DNA of 53,932 nucleotides from Fodinibius halophilus (GCF_011059105.1 NZ_JAALLS010000015.1:1-53932); one strand, 5' to 3'. Numbered from the stretch's first letter, positions 27,195 through 36,381 are shown. The notes: generated by a model from the sequence alone, not told the origin. Numbers and translations: made by a program.

Positions 27195-28406
27195 TTAGGA
27201 TTCAGTAACGTAGATCGTACCCGGAGCTCCCGTTTGGGTACCGGCATTTCCGTTGTCACCAGAGTTTCCGGCAGATCCACCGCTTCCACTGGAACCTCCA
27301 CTACCTGTGGGACAACCGGAGGCACCGCCGCCGCTTCCGCCTTTACCGCCATTTCCGGGGTCACCGCCGGGACCTCCCAGTCCGCCGTTACCGGGATTGG
27401 CAACAGAACTTTGTTTAACGATCTTTTTTGCATTATCGGTTGGTACGGTAACATAGATATCGTTTCCGGCCACAGCGTCGCCTCCTTGTCCGCCGTTGCC
27501 TCCTCTGCCGCCATTACCACCATTGCCGCCGTCGGCACCATCGGTATGTTCACAGCCGCAGGTAGCTCCGTTGCCACCGTTACCACCGTCACCACCATTG
27601 CCACCTTTGCCGCCTTGTCCACCTTGTCCGCCGTCGCCGGAGCGTGTGTAAATAACAAACTGGTCGGCACTGCCTCCGATGCCTCCGGATCCAATAGTAA
27701 TATTGGCGGTGAGAGAAGGTAAACCTTCGCCACCTGTCTTGCCCTGTGAACCTGTACCTCCGCTACTGCCTCTTGCACCGGGTTTACCGTTATCACCGGC
27801 AATGCCACCTCCAGAACCACAAGTTCCGTCTTTTCCCTTTATTCCATCGTCACCATTGGTTCCATGCGCTGCCTGGGGTGGTGTTGTTCCTGTTACACCG
27901 AAGATACCGAGGTCATAGTTCGCTCCTTGGGTCGATCCCGAATTCCGGACCAGCTTTTGCACACTCATTTTCAGTACTGTATTTGCTATTTTAATAGACG
28001 AACCAGGTTCCATCGTGAGCGTGCCTAGGTTTATTACAACAGGACTGGTTGAGGTTCCCAGATCCCATTCTTCTCCGGCCGCAAGTGTTTTGTCCGGCAG
28101 GGAAGAGACCTGAACATCCATTGGAAATTTTGCAGCAATTTGGGTTTGTTCTTCATTGCTCAGAGGTGTGTCGCAAAATACGTAATCCTGTGCTTTTTTG
28201 ACCAGCTGATCGGCCAATGTTTGGTGGGTATCGGGATCGGTACCGCTTGGTCTTTCTGTACGCACGTCTTTGCTTTGGCCATCGTGGAGCATTTTTTTCA
28301 ACTCTTCGATATTTTCTACTGTGACATTATGTGAAATCTTTTCTCCTTTTTTGAGCTTTTCAACATCCTGTCCCAACTGTTTTGCATTTTTTAAAAAATC
28401 ATCCAT
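27195..28406 (-). CDS. Glycine-rich collagen-like protein, paralogue A
   Basis: 403 aa without a signal peptide. It begins with an amphipathic helical segment (about 50 residues) and then the domain shared with the protein at 17394-18752: [37 protein letters not shown] and SVQKLVRN. From about residue 190 onward it is Gly-rich with many GGxGG and GNGG units, several Cys near CGCEHTDG, and a terminal strand GTIYVTES. The N-terminal domain may be a beta-helix or fibre cap; I cannot name a family. It is the first gene of the three-gene unit and ends 11 bp before the RHS start. Having related proteins on both sides of the RHS gene suggests that both act with it, for example as fibre or carrier components. 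Confidence 0.75.
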   Translation of the reverse strand: MDDFLKNAKQLGQDVEKLKKGEKISHNVTVENIEELKKMLHDGQSKDVRTERPSGTDPDTHQTLADQLVKKAQDYVFCDTPLSNEEQTQIAAKFPMDVQVSSLPDKTLAAGEEWDLGTSTSPVVINLGTLTMEPGSSIKIANTVLKMSVQKLVRNSGSTQGANYDLGIFGVTGTTPPQAAHGTNGDDGIKGKDGTCGSGGGIAGDNGKPGARGSSGGTGSQGKTGGEGLPSLTANITIGSGGIGGSADQFVIYTRSGDGGQGGQGGKGGNGGDGGNGGNGATCGCEHTDGADGGNGGNGGRGGNGGQGGDAVAGNDIYVTVPTDNAKKIVKQSSVANPGNGGLGGPGGDPGNGGKGGSGGGASGCPTGSGGSSGSGGSAGNSGDNGNAGTQTGAPGTIYVTES

Positions 28407-29118
28407 TTGTTATAACCTGAATTTGTGAATTAAAATTATACAGACGTTACACCAATGCTATTAATGTTATCCTTGCTTTATTCATATCTATTACTCAAGC
28501 ATTAATTTGACATTACCAAATAAATCAGCGCTTTACACCGCATGATTATGTCGTAAATACTACTTAAGATTAGAAATTTGAAAAGAGATGCTTTTTTTCC
28601 GTTTAACCTAATCAAACAGTTGTATGTAACGATTTTGCTACGCCTATAACGCCCTGTCCATAAGCTAGAGCCGTCGGAGTGTTGTAATTATTTACAAATG
28701 AAAGAGTAACTATAAAATGGGAGGAGAGCATGGGACTGGCGACGCCTGTCCGATTAATGCGCTGGTTATACAACAAGTCATTCTTTTGTTATTTCCCAAG
28801 TCACTTTTTTCTTAAGCCATAGTTCCAAAACCAAGAATACCAGAAATAGTACAATTGGAATTACAATAATGGGAAATTCAACAGAACTATATTGCAACAT
28901 TACATCTATAATGAATTCCTTTGTTATCGAGTATTATTGGAAAATATACATTGACAAGCAGTCTAAGTCATAAGTCTATATAGAATACTGTGAACATATT
29001 CAATTTAGGATATACCCTAAATCAGTACGATACTTTATTAAAAAAACTTTGCTGAGAGCTCGTAATCACCTGCTTGAATACACCATCCTAATTTTGGTAC
29101 AGTGCGAAATATTTAGTT
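28407..29118. other. AT-rich gap upstream of the glycine-rich operon
   Basis: 712 bp between the divergent glycine-rich gene and the broken recombinase gene. It should contain the promoter of the 28406-17394 operon. The only coding candidate is a 40-codon membrane peptide on the minus strand (28778-28900). No repeat or tRNA end that would mark an integration site was recognised. Confidence 0.4.
28778..28900 (-). CDS. Possible small single-TM protein
   Basis: 40 codons from ATG to TGA. The predicted product starts MLQYSSVEFP, continues with one hydrophobic helix (IIVIPIVLFLVFLVLELW) and ends in a basic-then-polar tail (LKKKVTWEITKE), the layout of small inner-membrane proteins. An in-frame stop upstream and no other Met support this start; a purine-rich AAAGGA lies somewhat far upstream (about 16 nt). 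It lies in the gap between an RHS toxin-type operon and a defence locus. It could be chance, but such a clean amphipathic pattern is uncommon. Confidence 0.35.
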   Translation of the reverse strand: MLQYSSVEFPIIVIPIVLFLVFLVLELWLKKKVTWEITKE

Positions 29119-29715
29119 ATGAAAGCCACCTATGTAAGAGTATCAACATTCGAGCAAAATATTTCTAGACAATTAAAAAACAAGGAGGGAGAAGTATATT
29201 GGGATAAGGTGTCAGGAATGGTTGCTTTTGAAGATCGTAAAAATGCCTCACGATTATTAGCCGATGCTAAGGAGGGGAAGATAGATGAAATAGAAGTCCA
29301 TTCAATAGATAGACTTGGCCGCGATGCAATCAATGTACTGCAGACGATTAAAACTTTTACTGAGCTCGGTGTTAATATTATTTCCAAAAAAGAAGGGCTA
29401 AATACTTTATTGGATAATGGTGATCAAAATCCAGTGGCTAAACTATTAGTATCTGTTCTGAGTACTTTGGCTGAAATTGATTATAACAACAGGAGAGAAG
29501 CCCAAAGAGAAGGTATTTAAAGGGCTAAAGCTGAAGGTAAATACGAGGGTAGGGCAAATGGCATTAGTTTATCAGATGCTGAGCTGGTTAAAAAACATTT
29601 AGATATAGTAGAAGAATTAAATAGGGGAGAGTCCATTCGAAGAACTGCCCGGCTAACTGAGAAAAGTAAAAGTACTGTTCAAAGAGTTAAAAAAGCATTG
29701 GAAAAGATTAGTTAA
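29119..29715 (+). pseudogene. Serine recombinase (resolvase) split by an in-frame stop
   Basis: The first 133 codons encode the catalytic domain of a resolvase/invertase: YVRVSTFEQN with nucleophile Ser9, then IDRLGRDAINVL and a long helix ending in NNRREAQREGI. A TAA follows at 29518-29520. Reading straight on in the same frame gives the expected continuation, RAKAEGKYEGR and a helix-turn-helix (SIRRTARLTEKSKSTVQRV), ending in a stop at 29713-29715, for a total of 198 codons. A single change from a Lys or Gln codon to TAA explains this. The catalytic part may still be made, without its DNA-binding domain. It lies just before the OLD/UvrD defence genes. Confidence 0.8.
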
Positions 29716-29802
29716 AAGCATTTTGATTAATCCACCAATAATTAATTCCTTAGTTAATGAACAATAAAAATGTATCATTAATGATTGTAGAAAAAGTAAT
29801 CA

Positions 29803-32073
29803 ATGAGAATAGCCCATATAGAAATTCAAAACTTCAGAAAATTAAAATCTTGTCGAATAGATTTAGGAGAGAGAGAAACAATATTTGTTGGCGCAAATAA
29901 CACTGGCAAAACATCAGCCATAGATGCTCTTATATTATTTCTTAAAAAGGATAGAAGAAGAGAAATAGATATTACGGACTTTACTCTTTCAAATTGGAAT
30001 GAGTTGAATAAAATTGGTGAGGAATGGATTGAAAAAAGATCTGATGAGGAAGAGCAAAACTTAGAGATTAACCAATGGCGACCTTACTTGCCTTCAATTG
30101 ATCTTTGGCTAGAGGTTGAAGATTCCGAGTTGCACCTTGTCCACGAACTTTTTCCATCTCTTAGTTGGGACGGTGGACTTCTTGGAGTCCGCCTTAGCTT
30201 TGAGCCCAAATTAAACAAAGAACAGCAGGTTGAGGATCTCTATAAAGAATTTATAGAAGCCTACAGTAAAGCTAATGCTTTATCAGAAGATGATACAAAT
30301 GGGAGTGACTTAGACCTCTGGCCACAATCGTTGAAAGATTTTCTTGATGGTAAACTTCAAACTTTTTTTGAGGTAAATAGTTATCTATTAGATCCTGACG
30401 AATTTATTGAGCCTACTGATGGTATCGCTAACCCTCAAGATGTGCCGGAAGGTGCTAGGCCTCTAAATTCTGAACCATTCGAAGACTTAATAAATATCAA
30501 TGACATTAATGCACAACGTGGTTTTGCAGATCCCAAATCAAAGATCAGTTCTAGTTCTGATTTAAGCAGACTTTCGGTTCAGTTAAGGAACTATTATGAA
30601 AAGCACTTAGATCCTTCTGATTTACCTGGGAAGGAAGATATTGATGCCTTAAGAGCTATAGACGAAGCTAGAAAAAGCTTTGATTCGAGGTTAGAGGAAA
30701 AATTTAAATCTCCGATAGATGAATTAGAAACTATTGGTTATCCTGGGTTAAGTGATCCACAAATTACAATTAAAAGTGAAGTAAACCCTATTGACAGCTT
30801 AGATCATGACTCTGCAGTTCAATTTAGTATACTGGAGGGAAATGATGGGCAGCAAGAATTGACATTACCGGAAAAATATAATGGACTTGGATACCAAAAT
30901 TTGATCTCAATGGTATTCAAGCTTATCCGTTTTCGAGATGAATGGATGAGAGAAGGAAAAGTAGAGAAGACAAGTGAGGATTCAATCATTGAACCCTTAC
31001 ATTTAGTTTTATTAGAAGAACCAGAGGCTCATTTACATGCTCAGGTACAAAAGGTTTTTATTGATAAAGCTTATGAAGTACTGAGGAATCACGAACGCCT
31101 CAATAAGGATTCAGAATATTCAACTCAGTTGGTAGTAAGTACACATTCGAACCATGTGGCTCATGAGGTTGATTTTTCCAACTTACGCTACTTTCGAAAA
31201 GAAAAACCTAGTGAATCAAACTCAGTACCTGTCGCATCAATTATTAACCTAACAGATACATTTGGAAATGAACCGGAAACGGCAAGATTTGCGACTCGAT
31301 ATTTAAAAGCAACTCATAGTAATTTATTTTTTGCCGATGCTGTTATCTTAGTAGAAGGCACGTCTGAAAGATTACTCATTCCTTATTTTATTAAGGAGAA
31401 TTTTTCAGTATTGGACTCATTGTATATATCAATTTTGGAAATTGGAGGTAGCCACGCTCATAGGTTAAAACCATTAATTGAGAAGTTAGGTTTATTAACT
31501 TTGATAATTACTGATTTAGATTCAGCAAAGAAAAAGTCTAATAATAGATTAGAAAAAGCAGCCCCGGAAAGAGGAGCAAACCAGAAAACAAAAAATAATA
31601 CTTTAAAGGAATGGCTTCCCTGCAAAGAAAATATCGACGAACTTTTAGATTGTGACAACTTACTAAGTTCTGATAATCAAACTAGAGTTGCCTTTCAACA
31701 GCCTATCAAAGTTAAAGATAATAATTCCGGAGAGATTGAATTTCTGCCCTATACCTTCGAGGATGCTTTAGCTATCTCAAATAATGAGTTATTTGGAAAT
31801 CTTGAAGGTGCTACAGGATTGATCAAAAAAATGCAGGATGCCCTAAATGATAATTCTATTGAAGAGGTTAGCACTGAAATGTTCGAAGCTTTAAACAGTA
31901 GTTCTAAAAAAGCTACTATGGCAATGGATTTGTTGTTTCTAGAAGACCCAGGTCTCAAAGCTTTGCAGCCACCTGAATATATCGAGAACGGGTTAGCTTG
32001 GTTACAGTCTCAATTAAAAGACGAGGAATCTGATTTGCTAATCAAAACCGAAGGTGGTCAAAATGGATCATGA
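29803..32073 (+). CDS. OLD-family ATPase-TOPRIM nuclease (GajA-like)
   Basis: 756 aa. The ABC-type ATPase begins with IEIQNFRKLKSC and Walker A GANNTGKT (residues 30-37). A long insert, longer than in the characterised GajA (about 580 aa in total), separates it from Walker B LVLLEEPEAHLHAQ (Glu405/406) and the following STHS switch motif. The TOPRIM nuclease domain has Glu518 in VEGTSE, the Asp571-Leu-Asp573 motif in IITDLD, and the N-x-x-L-x-x-W-L-P stretch, with a later conserved Lys region (SSKKATMAM). OLD proteins cut DNA with metal ions. With the downstream UvrD-like gene, which overlaps by 11 bp, the pair matches the Gabija architecture; class 2 OLD/helicase pairs outside Gabija are an alternative. 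The gene is clearly AT-richer than the housekeeping genes around it. Confidence 0.87.
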   Translation: MRIAHIEIQNFRKLKSCRIDLGERETIFVGANNTGKTSAIDALILFLKKDRRREIDITDFTLSNWNELNKIGEEWIEKRSDEEEQNLEINQWRPYLPSIDLWLEVEDSELHLVHELFPSLSWDGGLLGVRLSFEPKLNKEQQVEDLYKEFIEAYSKANALSEDDTNGSDLDLWPQSLKDFLDGKLQTFFEVNSYLLDPDEFIEPTDGIANPQDVPEGARPLNSEPFEDLININDINAQRGFADPKSKISSSSDLSRLSVQLRNYYEKHLDPSDLPGKEDIDALRAIDEARKSFDSRLEEKFKSPIDELETIGYPGLSDPQITIKSEVNPIDSLDHDSAVQFSILEGNDGQQELTLPEKYNGLGYQNLISMVFKLIRFRDEWMREGKVEKTSEDSIIEPLHLVLLEEPEAHLHAQVQKVFIDKAYEVLRNHERLNKDSEYSTQLVVSTHSNHVAHEVDFSNLRYFRKEKPSESNSVPVASIINLTDTFGNEPETARFATRYLKATHSNLFFADAVILVEGTSERLLIPYFIKENFSVLDSLYISILEIGGSHAHRLKPLIEKLGLLTLIITDLDSAKKKSNNRLEKAAPERGANQKTKNNTLKEWLPCKENIDELLDCDNLLSSDNQTRVAFQQPIKVKDNNSGEIEFLPYTFEDALAISNNELFGNLEGATGLIKKMQDALNDNSIEEVSTEMFEALNSSSKKATMAMDLLFLEDPGLKALQPPEYIENGLAWLQSQLKDEESDLLIKTEGGQNGS

Positions 32074-33919
32074 TTTATCTGAGGTTGATCAAGAAATATA
32101 TTCATGTCTTAACTTAAATTCGCCTCAAAGTTTTTTTCTCTTTGCAGGAGCAGGCACTGGAAAGACAAGGTCTCTAGTTACGGTTTTAAAAACATTTCAA
32201 GATGAAAAGGCCCAACAACTTAGATATACAGGTCAAAAGGTTGGTATTATTACATTTACAAATGCTGCTTCTGATGAGATAAAAAGACGACTGGGTTTTG
32301 ATTCAACTTTCTTTGTATCAACCATTCACAGTTTTAGTTGGGAACTTATCAAATCTTATCAAAATGATATTAAGGAATGGGTACGCATAAATACTAAAAA
32401 AGAGATAGAAGAATTAGAGGAAAAAGAACGTAGAGGGCGGCCGGGTTCAAAAGCTTCCAGAGATCGTAAAAGAAAAATCTCTTCCAAATCACAACGATTA
32501 AGTAACATAGACAATATTATATCCTTCAATTATAGTCCTACGGGTATAAATAGTGGTTATGGTGCTTTAAACCATGCAGAGGTAATAAAAATGACCTCGG
32601 ATTTTTTGATAAATAAGCCACTTCTGCAAAAAATAATGATAAAGAGGTTCCCAATACTTTTGATCGATGAAAGTCAAGACACTAAGGAAAGCCTTATTGA
32701 TGCTTTTTTTGAAGTTGAGAATAAATATAATTCTGAGTTTTCTTTAGGCTTGTTTGGAGATACGATGCAACGCATTTATATGGATGGTAAGCCCAATCTA
32801 GGAGAGGGATTGCCTGATAGATGGGCTAAGCCTCAAAAGAAAATTAATTATAGGTGCCCTAAAAGAGTTATTAAGCTAACAAATAAAATTAGAGGTGATC
32901 AACCCCAAAAGGCACCTGAAAAAGCTGATGAAGGCACAATTAGGCTCTTTATTATTGACTCAGACAAGGATATTAATAAAAGTGATATAGAGTCCAGGGT
33001 TAGGTCCAAGATGGGTGAGGAGTCAAAAGATAAACTGTGGGAATCTAGTAATAATGTAAAGGTTCTGACTTTAGAACATCATATGGCAGCTAGTAGAAGT
33101 GGGTTCATAAACTTTTTTGCCCCTCTTTATAATATGAGTTCTGATTCGACCCCATTATTGGATGGCACTATGAGGGGAATACCTTTCCTTACAAATCAAT
33201 TAATCCCTCTAGTCAATTTTCTAAGGAATGAAGATGACTTTTCAGCTACGAGACTAATGAAGAGATTTTCTCCACTTCTTGAACCTGATAGACTAGAGCA
33301 GAGTGAAAGTGCAATTAAACAAATAGAAAAGGCAAAAGAGGCTATTAATGAATTTTATTCGCTGTGGGAGGAAAGTTCTGACCCCAAATTGATTGATATA
33401 CTTTTAACAATTTATGAATTGAATTTATTAGCGATTCCAGAAGTTCTAAAACCAATAGTACAAAGGACCTCGGAAGATTTAGAAGTAGAAGAGGAGGGGA
33501 AATTACGAGATAGTGTCATTGAGGCTTGGGATTCTGCTTTAGAGAGTTCGCTCAGTGAAGCAGTAAAGTATGCAGAGTATATATCTGACGAATCTAATTT
33601 TGATACTCATCAGGGAATTAAAGGGCTAGAATTTCCTAGAGTTTTGGTGATTCTGGATGATGAAGAGTCAAGAGGGTTTCTTTTTAACTATGAAAAGCTA
33701 CTCGGAGCTAAAGAGCCTTCGACTACAGACAAACGTAATGAGAAAAATGGAAAAGAAACGACTATAGATAGAACTAAGAGGCTTTTTTATGTTACATGCA
33801 GTAGAGCAGAAGAAAGTTTAGCTGTAGTTGCTTATACCCAGAACGTTGAGAAAGTAAAAAATCATGCTATTTCTCAGGACTGGTTTTCAGAAAATGAAAT
33901 AATAATCCTTGATTCATAA
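32063..33919 (+). CDS. UvrD-like helicase (GajB-like)
   Basis: 618 aa from the ATG at 32063. A GTG nine bases upstream is possible, but AAGGTGG sits at perfect ribosome-binding distance from the ATG. Superfamily 1 motifs in order: Q/I region FLFAGAGTGKTRSL, motif Ia FTNAAS, motif II LLIDESQD (Asp202, Glu203), motif III LFGDTMQRIY, motif IV NYRCPKRVIKLTN, motif V THQGIKGLEFPRV and motif VI RLFYVTCSRAEE. This is a full UvrD/Rep-type helicase core, somewhat longer than GajB (about 490 aa). In Gabija the helicase senses DNA ends or ssDNA and activates the GajA nuclease. The start overlaps the OLD gene by 11 bp, which indicates coupled translation. Confidence 0.88.
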   Translation: MDHDLSEVDQEIYSCLNLNSPQSFFLFAGAGTGKTRSLVTVLKTFQDEKAQQLRYTGQKVGIITFTNAASDEIKRRLGFDSTFFVSTIHSFSWELIKSYQNDIKEWVRINTKKEIEELEEKERRGRPGSKASRDRKRKISSKSQRLSNIDNIISFNYSPTGINSGYGALNHAEVIKMTSDFLINKPLLQKIMIKRFPILLIDESQDTKESLIDAFFEVENKYNSEFSLGLFGDTMQRIYMDGKPNLGEGLPDRWAKPQKKINYRCPKRVIKLTNKIRGDQPQKAPEKADEGTIRLFIIDSDKDINKSDIESRVRSKMGEESKDKLWESSNNVKVLTLEHHMAASRSGFINFFAPLYNMSSDSTPLLDGTMRGIPFLTNQLIPLVNFLRNEDDFSATRLMKRFSPLLEPDRLEQSESAIKQIEKAKEAINEFYSLWEESSDPKLIDILLTIYELNLLAIPEVLKPIVQRTSEDLEVEEEGKLRDSVIEAWDSALESSLSEAVKYAEYISDESNFDTHQGIKGLEFPRVLVILDDEESRGFLFNYEKLLGAKEPSTTDKRNEKNGKETTIDRTKRLFYVTCSRAEESLAVVAYTQNVEKVKNHAISQDWFSENEIIILDS

Positions 33920-33932
33920 TATTTGATATTCG

Positions 33933-34478
33933 ATGAGTGAAGAAAAACTTATTGAAACATTAGATCAAAGGCTAAACAACAAAAAAGAAGAAATTGCTGC
34001 TAATTTATTAAAGGTAGCTGTTGAGAGGATAGTTAAGGAATCCAAGTGGTTTACGAGTATTGGATTAGCCTTATTAGGATTTTTTACAGCTCTATTAATA
34101 CAGCTAAAATTAGCTGACATACAACCTCTAAACTTTAATGCAATAGTTGCATTAGTAACTTTAGTGATCTCGTTAGGGGCTGGGTTCTGGATAAAATTAT
34201 GTTCAATGAAAGATGATATACTGAAAAATTTAAAACCAGTCCTGGTAAAAGTGATAGATGCAACTATTAAAAATACGCTTAATGATTTCGAGGAATTAGA
34301 AATAGAAGAAACATTTGATGAGGATTCTCAAGAAAAAAGTGATAAGAAAAAATTAAAAGATGCAGATCAAATATTAGAATCTGTATCTCTACCATCAGGC
34401 TTGATAATTGTCCAAGGTTCATCTCTAGTAATCTCTATTATTGCGGTATTTATTTATCTGATGTACTTCATTTTATAA
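33933..34478 (+). CDS. Three-TM membrane protein of the defence operon
   Basis: 181 aa. Residues 1-37 are a charged helical segment. Three hydrophobic helices follow: about 38-57 (WFTSIGLALLGFFTALL), 70-91 (VALVTLVISLGAGFW) and 155-180 (VISIIAVFIYLMYF). Between the second and third is a long charged, acidic segment (EELEIEETFDED) that is probably cytoplasmic. No family is recognised. The start is 13 bp after the helicase stop on the same strand, with the same low GC, so it is very likely part of the same operon. Membrane proteins in defence operons often act as pore-forming or membrane-damaging effectors; here that is inference only. Confidence 0.75.
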   Translation: MSEEKLIETLDQRLNNKKEEIAANLLKVAVERIVKESKWFTSIGLALLGFFTALLIQLKLADIQPLNFNAIVALVTLVISLGAGFWIKLCSMKDDILKNLKPVLVKVIDATIKNTLNDFEELEIEETFDEDSQEKSDKKKLKDADQILESVSLPSGLIIVQGSSLVISIIAVFIYLMYFIL

Positions 34479-35218
34479 AAAGGGAGGACCACGGATACTC
34501 CTAGAGTTAATTAGAGTTCAGGATTAATTTGGGATAAAAATTTGAGCCCTTCTCTTCAAACGTTTTAGCAAACCTTTCTATATAGGGAAGGATAATTTTT
34601 GATAAATATGGTTGTCCGTTTTGATAAAAGTGGTTGTCTCTCGATAAAGAGTAACGAGAGGAGGATTGATATCTATTTGTTACTTACCAAATTATTCTAT
34701 TTTACATAATATAAATTATACGACAATAATACGGTATAATATAATGTAGCCGGTATTAATACATATAATCGTGTGAATTCTCATTACCTTTTTTAACCAA
34801 TACTCTTGTAGCTAACAGCTATAGAATCTTCTCTTTTTAAATAAAACTTCGATCGTATTCATGATATTCAATAACTGACTTCCACTTTTTATTTTTAAGT
34901 GACACAATATTACGATGACAGTTATCCTTTTATTGAAGCTATGAATCACAGCATCCTTTACTTTCTATCTGTTTCGGATATTGCATAATCTAAACCTTTA
35001 TCTGCTGATTAATTTAAGTTGAACTAATATTTGGCCAGATTATATCACGTATTCTCTGTTGCCGCTGCAATCTTTACGAAATGTGTTATTCGGCTCGATA
35101 TTATCTCCATTTTGCAAAAATCACCATCCTAAAATACAATTTTTAGCCTAAAACGGCCTTTAGAGCCCCTGATGGGTGACATCCTCAAATTTTGATTCTA
35201 AGAGGCTTAAAATAATTA
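34479..35218. other. Non-coding gap right of the defence operon
   Basis: 740 bp, very AT-rich, with no gene seen. Near its left end are three tandem copies of a unit containing GATAAA at 34601, 34623 and 34643. The right end is featureless to my eye. The gap may mark the edge of the acquired defence island. Confidence 0.4.
34595..34665. repeat. Tandem 20-22-bp direct repeats
   Basis: Two clear units (GATAAATATGGTTGTCC and GATAAAAGTGGTTGTCT, 22 bp apart) and a third, weaker one 20 bp further (GATAAAGAGTAACGAG) form a short direct array. Such multiple short repeats are seen at ends of some insertion sequences (IS21-like) and as protein-binding iterons. No transposase is adjacent. Confidence 0.5.
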
Positions 35219-35737
35219 TTAATGTCTTCGGTAGGCTATTTTCCACAAGATTTCCCAGTTTTTACCATTATCTTCTGATTTCTCCCATCTCCACATAAAT
35301 GAATCTTTTTTTATTTTGTAAAAGACCATACGCTGTATGATTTGATCTCCCTGCTCATTTGTTGTTTCTCTGCGAAAGATTCTTTGCTCATCTTTGAATC
35401 GTCCGGTGAAATCCAGGTAAGCTCCTTGGTTATCAACCCAGGTCTGTTTCCATTTACCGGTTTTGGAGTTATACACCGAGTAACTTTTTCCAACGTAACC
35501 GGTCATGGCACCTTCAGTTGCTTTAAAGTTTTCTTTGATCACTTTGCCGTCAAGTATCTTTTCAATATTATTTGTGCCTTTGCCAATGGTACCATCCGAG
35601 TTTCCCCAACGTAATTCCCAATCTCCGATCCAAAAATCGAAATATTCTGGTGGACTGAGTTCATTCAGTGATTGCTGTGCAACTGAAAAATTTATTCCAA
35701 CTATAGTAAAAAGAAGTATAGAGAACGCTTTTTTCAT
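35219..35737 (-). CDS. Secreted DUF1579-like protein
   Basis: 172 aa with a Sec signal peptide (MKKAFSILLFTIVG, cleavage after S-V-A before Q). The mature protein has the pattern of DUF1579-like domains, which form an open lipocalin-like barrel: FDFWIGDWELRW at the start, then KVIKENF, GKSYSVYNSKTGKWKQTWVD in the middle and a W-rich end. The role of the family is unknown; a small hydrophobic ligand is possible from the fold. It is a single gene on the minus strand to the right of the defence island. Confidence 0.7.
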   Translation of the reverse strand: MKKAFSILLFTIVGINFSVAQQSLNELSPPEYFDFWIGDWELRWGNSDGTIGKGTNNIEKILDGKVIKENFKATEGAMTGYVGKSYSVYNSKTGKWKQTWVDNQGAYLDFTGRFKDEQRIFRRETTNEQGDQIIQRMVFYKIKKDSFMWRWEKSEDNGKNWEILWKIAYRRH

Positions 35738-35929
35738 ATCAGTAAAATTATAGTTTATTTTAATACTAACCAGATAGTATTAAGTTTTTTTATCTGTCTG
35801 AAGTAGCTGTAAATCGTTATAAACCACCTATCTTATTGGTAAATAATAAAATTCCTGTTATAATAACGAATGAAACTCAGCAAGAGAGCTCACATAAATA
35901 TAAATCAGGCCCCTAATCAAGGAGAACTC

Positions 35930-36379
35930 ATGAAAAAATTCAGGCGTTACATACCTTTTTTACTTATCTGTGGGGGTATTTTGGCTTTCTCAGAGCTCTG
36001 TGAAGCCCAAAATATCATGGATAAACTACAGAATAATGACCAAACGAGTCATTTTGCACAAGCCATTGTTGAGGCTGACTTGGAACAAAAGTTCAATGCC
36101 TCGGGTCCCTTTACCCTTTTTGTGCCTTCCAACAAAAAATTTGCCTCAATACCGAAGATACAACAGAACAACGAACAGCTGATTCTTAACCATGCATTTA
36201 CGGGTATGGCAACAGAACGGAGCTTAAAAGTAATGGCAAATGTTACTTGTTTGAGTGGCAAAAGGTTAACAATAAATGCGAAGAACAATCAAGTGCTGGT
36301 TAACTCATTTCGAATAATATCGCCCAATATTAAGGCTAATAATGGGGTAATACATATTATTGATGGAGTAATAAAGTAA
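35930..36379 (+). CDS. Fasciclin (FAS1) domain secreted protein
   Basis: 149 aa from the ATG at 35930, chosen because AAGGAG precedes it at good spacing and a signal peptide (MKKFRRYIPFLLICGG) begins there; an in-frame ATG 60 bp upstream is less likely. The mature protein is one FAS1 domain with H1-type FTLFVPSNKKFASIP, ILNHAF, a LSGKRLTIN strand and the closing H2 motif NGVIHIIDGVI. FAS1 domains support adhesion or protein-protein contact on the cell surface. The H1 motif lacks the usual PTNxAF form (PSNKKF here) but the pattern is preserved. It converges with the lipid kinase gene, 2 bp apart. Confidence 0.8.
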   Translation: MKKFRRYIPFLLICGGILAFSELCEAQNIMDKLQNNDQTSHFAQAIVEADLEQKFNASGPFTLFVPSNKKFASIPKIQQNNEQLILNHAFTGMATERSLKVMANVTCLSGKRLTINAKNNQVLVNSFRIISPNIKANNGVIHIIDGVIK

Positions 36380-36381
36380 TT

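Noticed and set aside
27108-27722. 204-codon open frame opposite the glycine-rich gene, plus several Pro-rich frames
   Set aside because: These are the complements of the Gly-rich codons, which produce long Ala/Thr/Ser or Pro-rich frames without stops; the minus-strand gene is supported by its paralogue.
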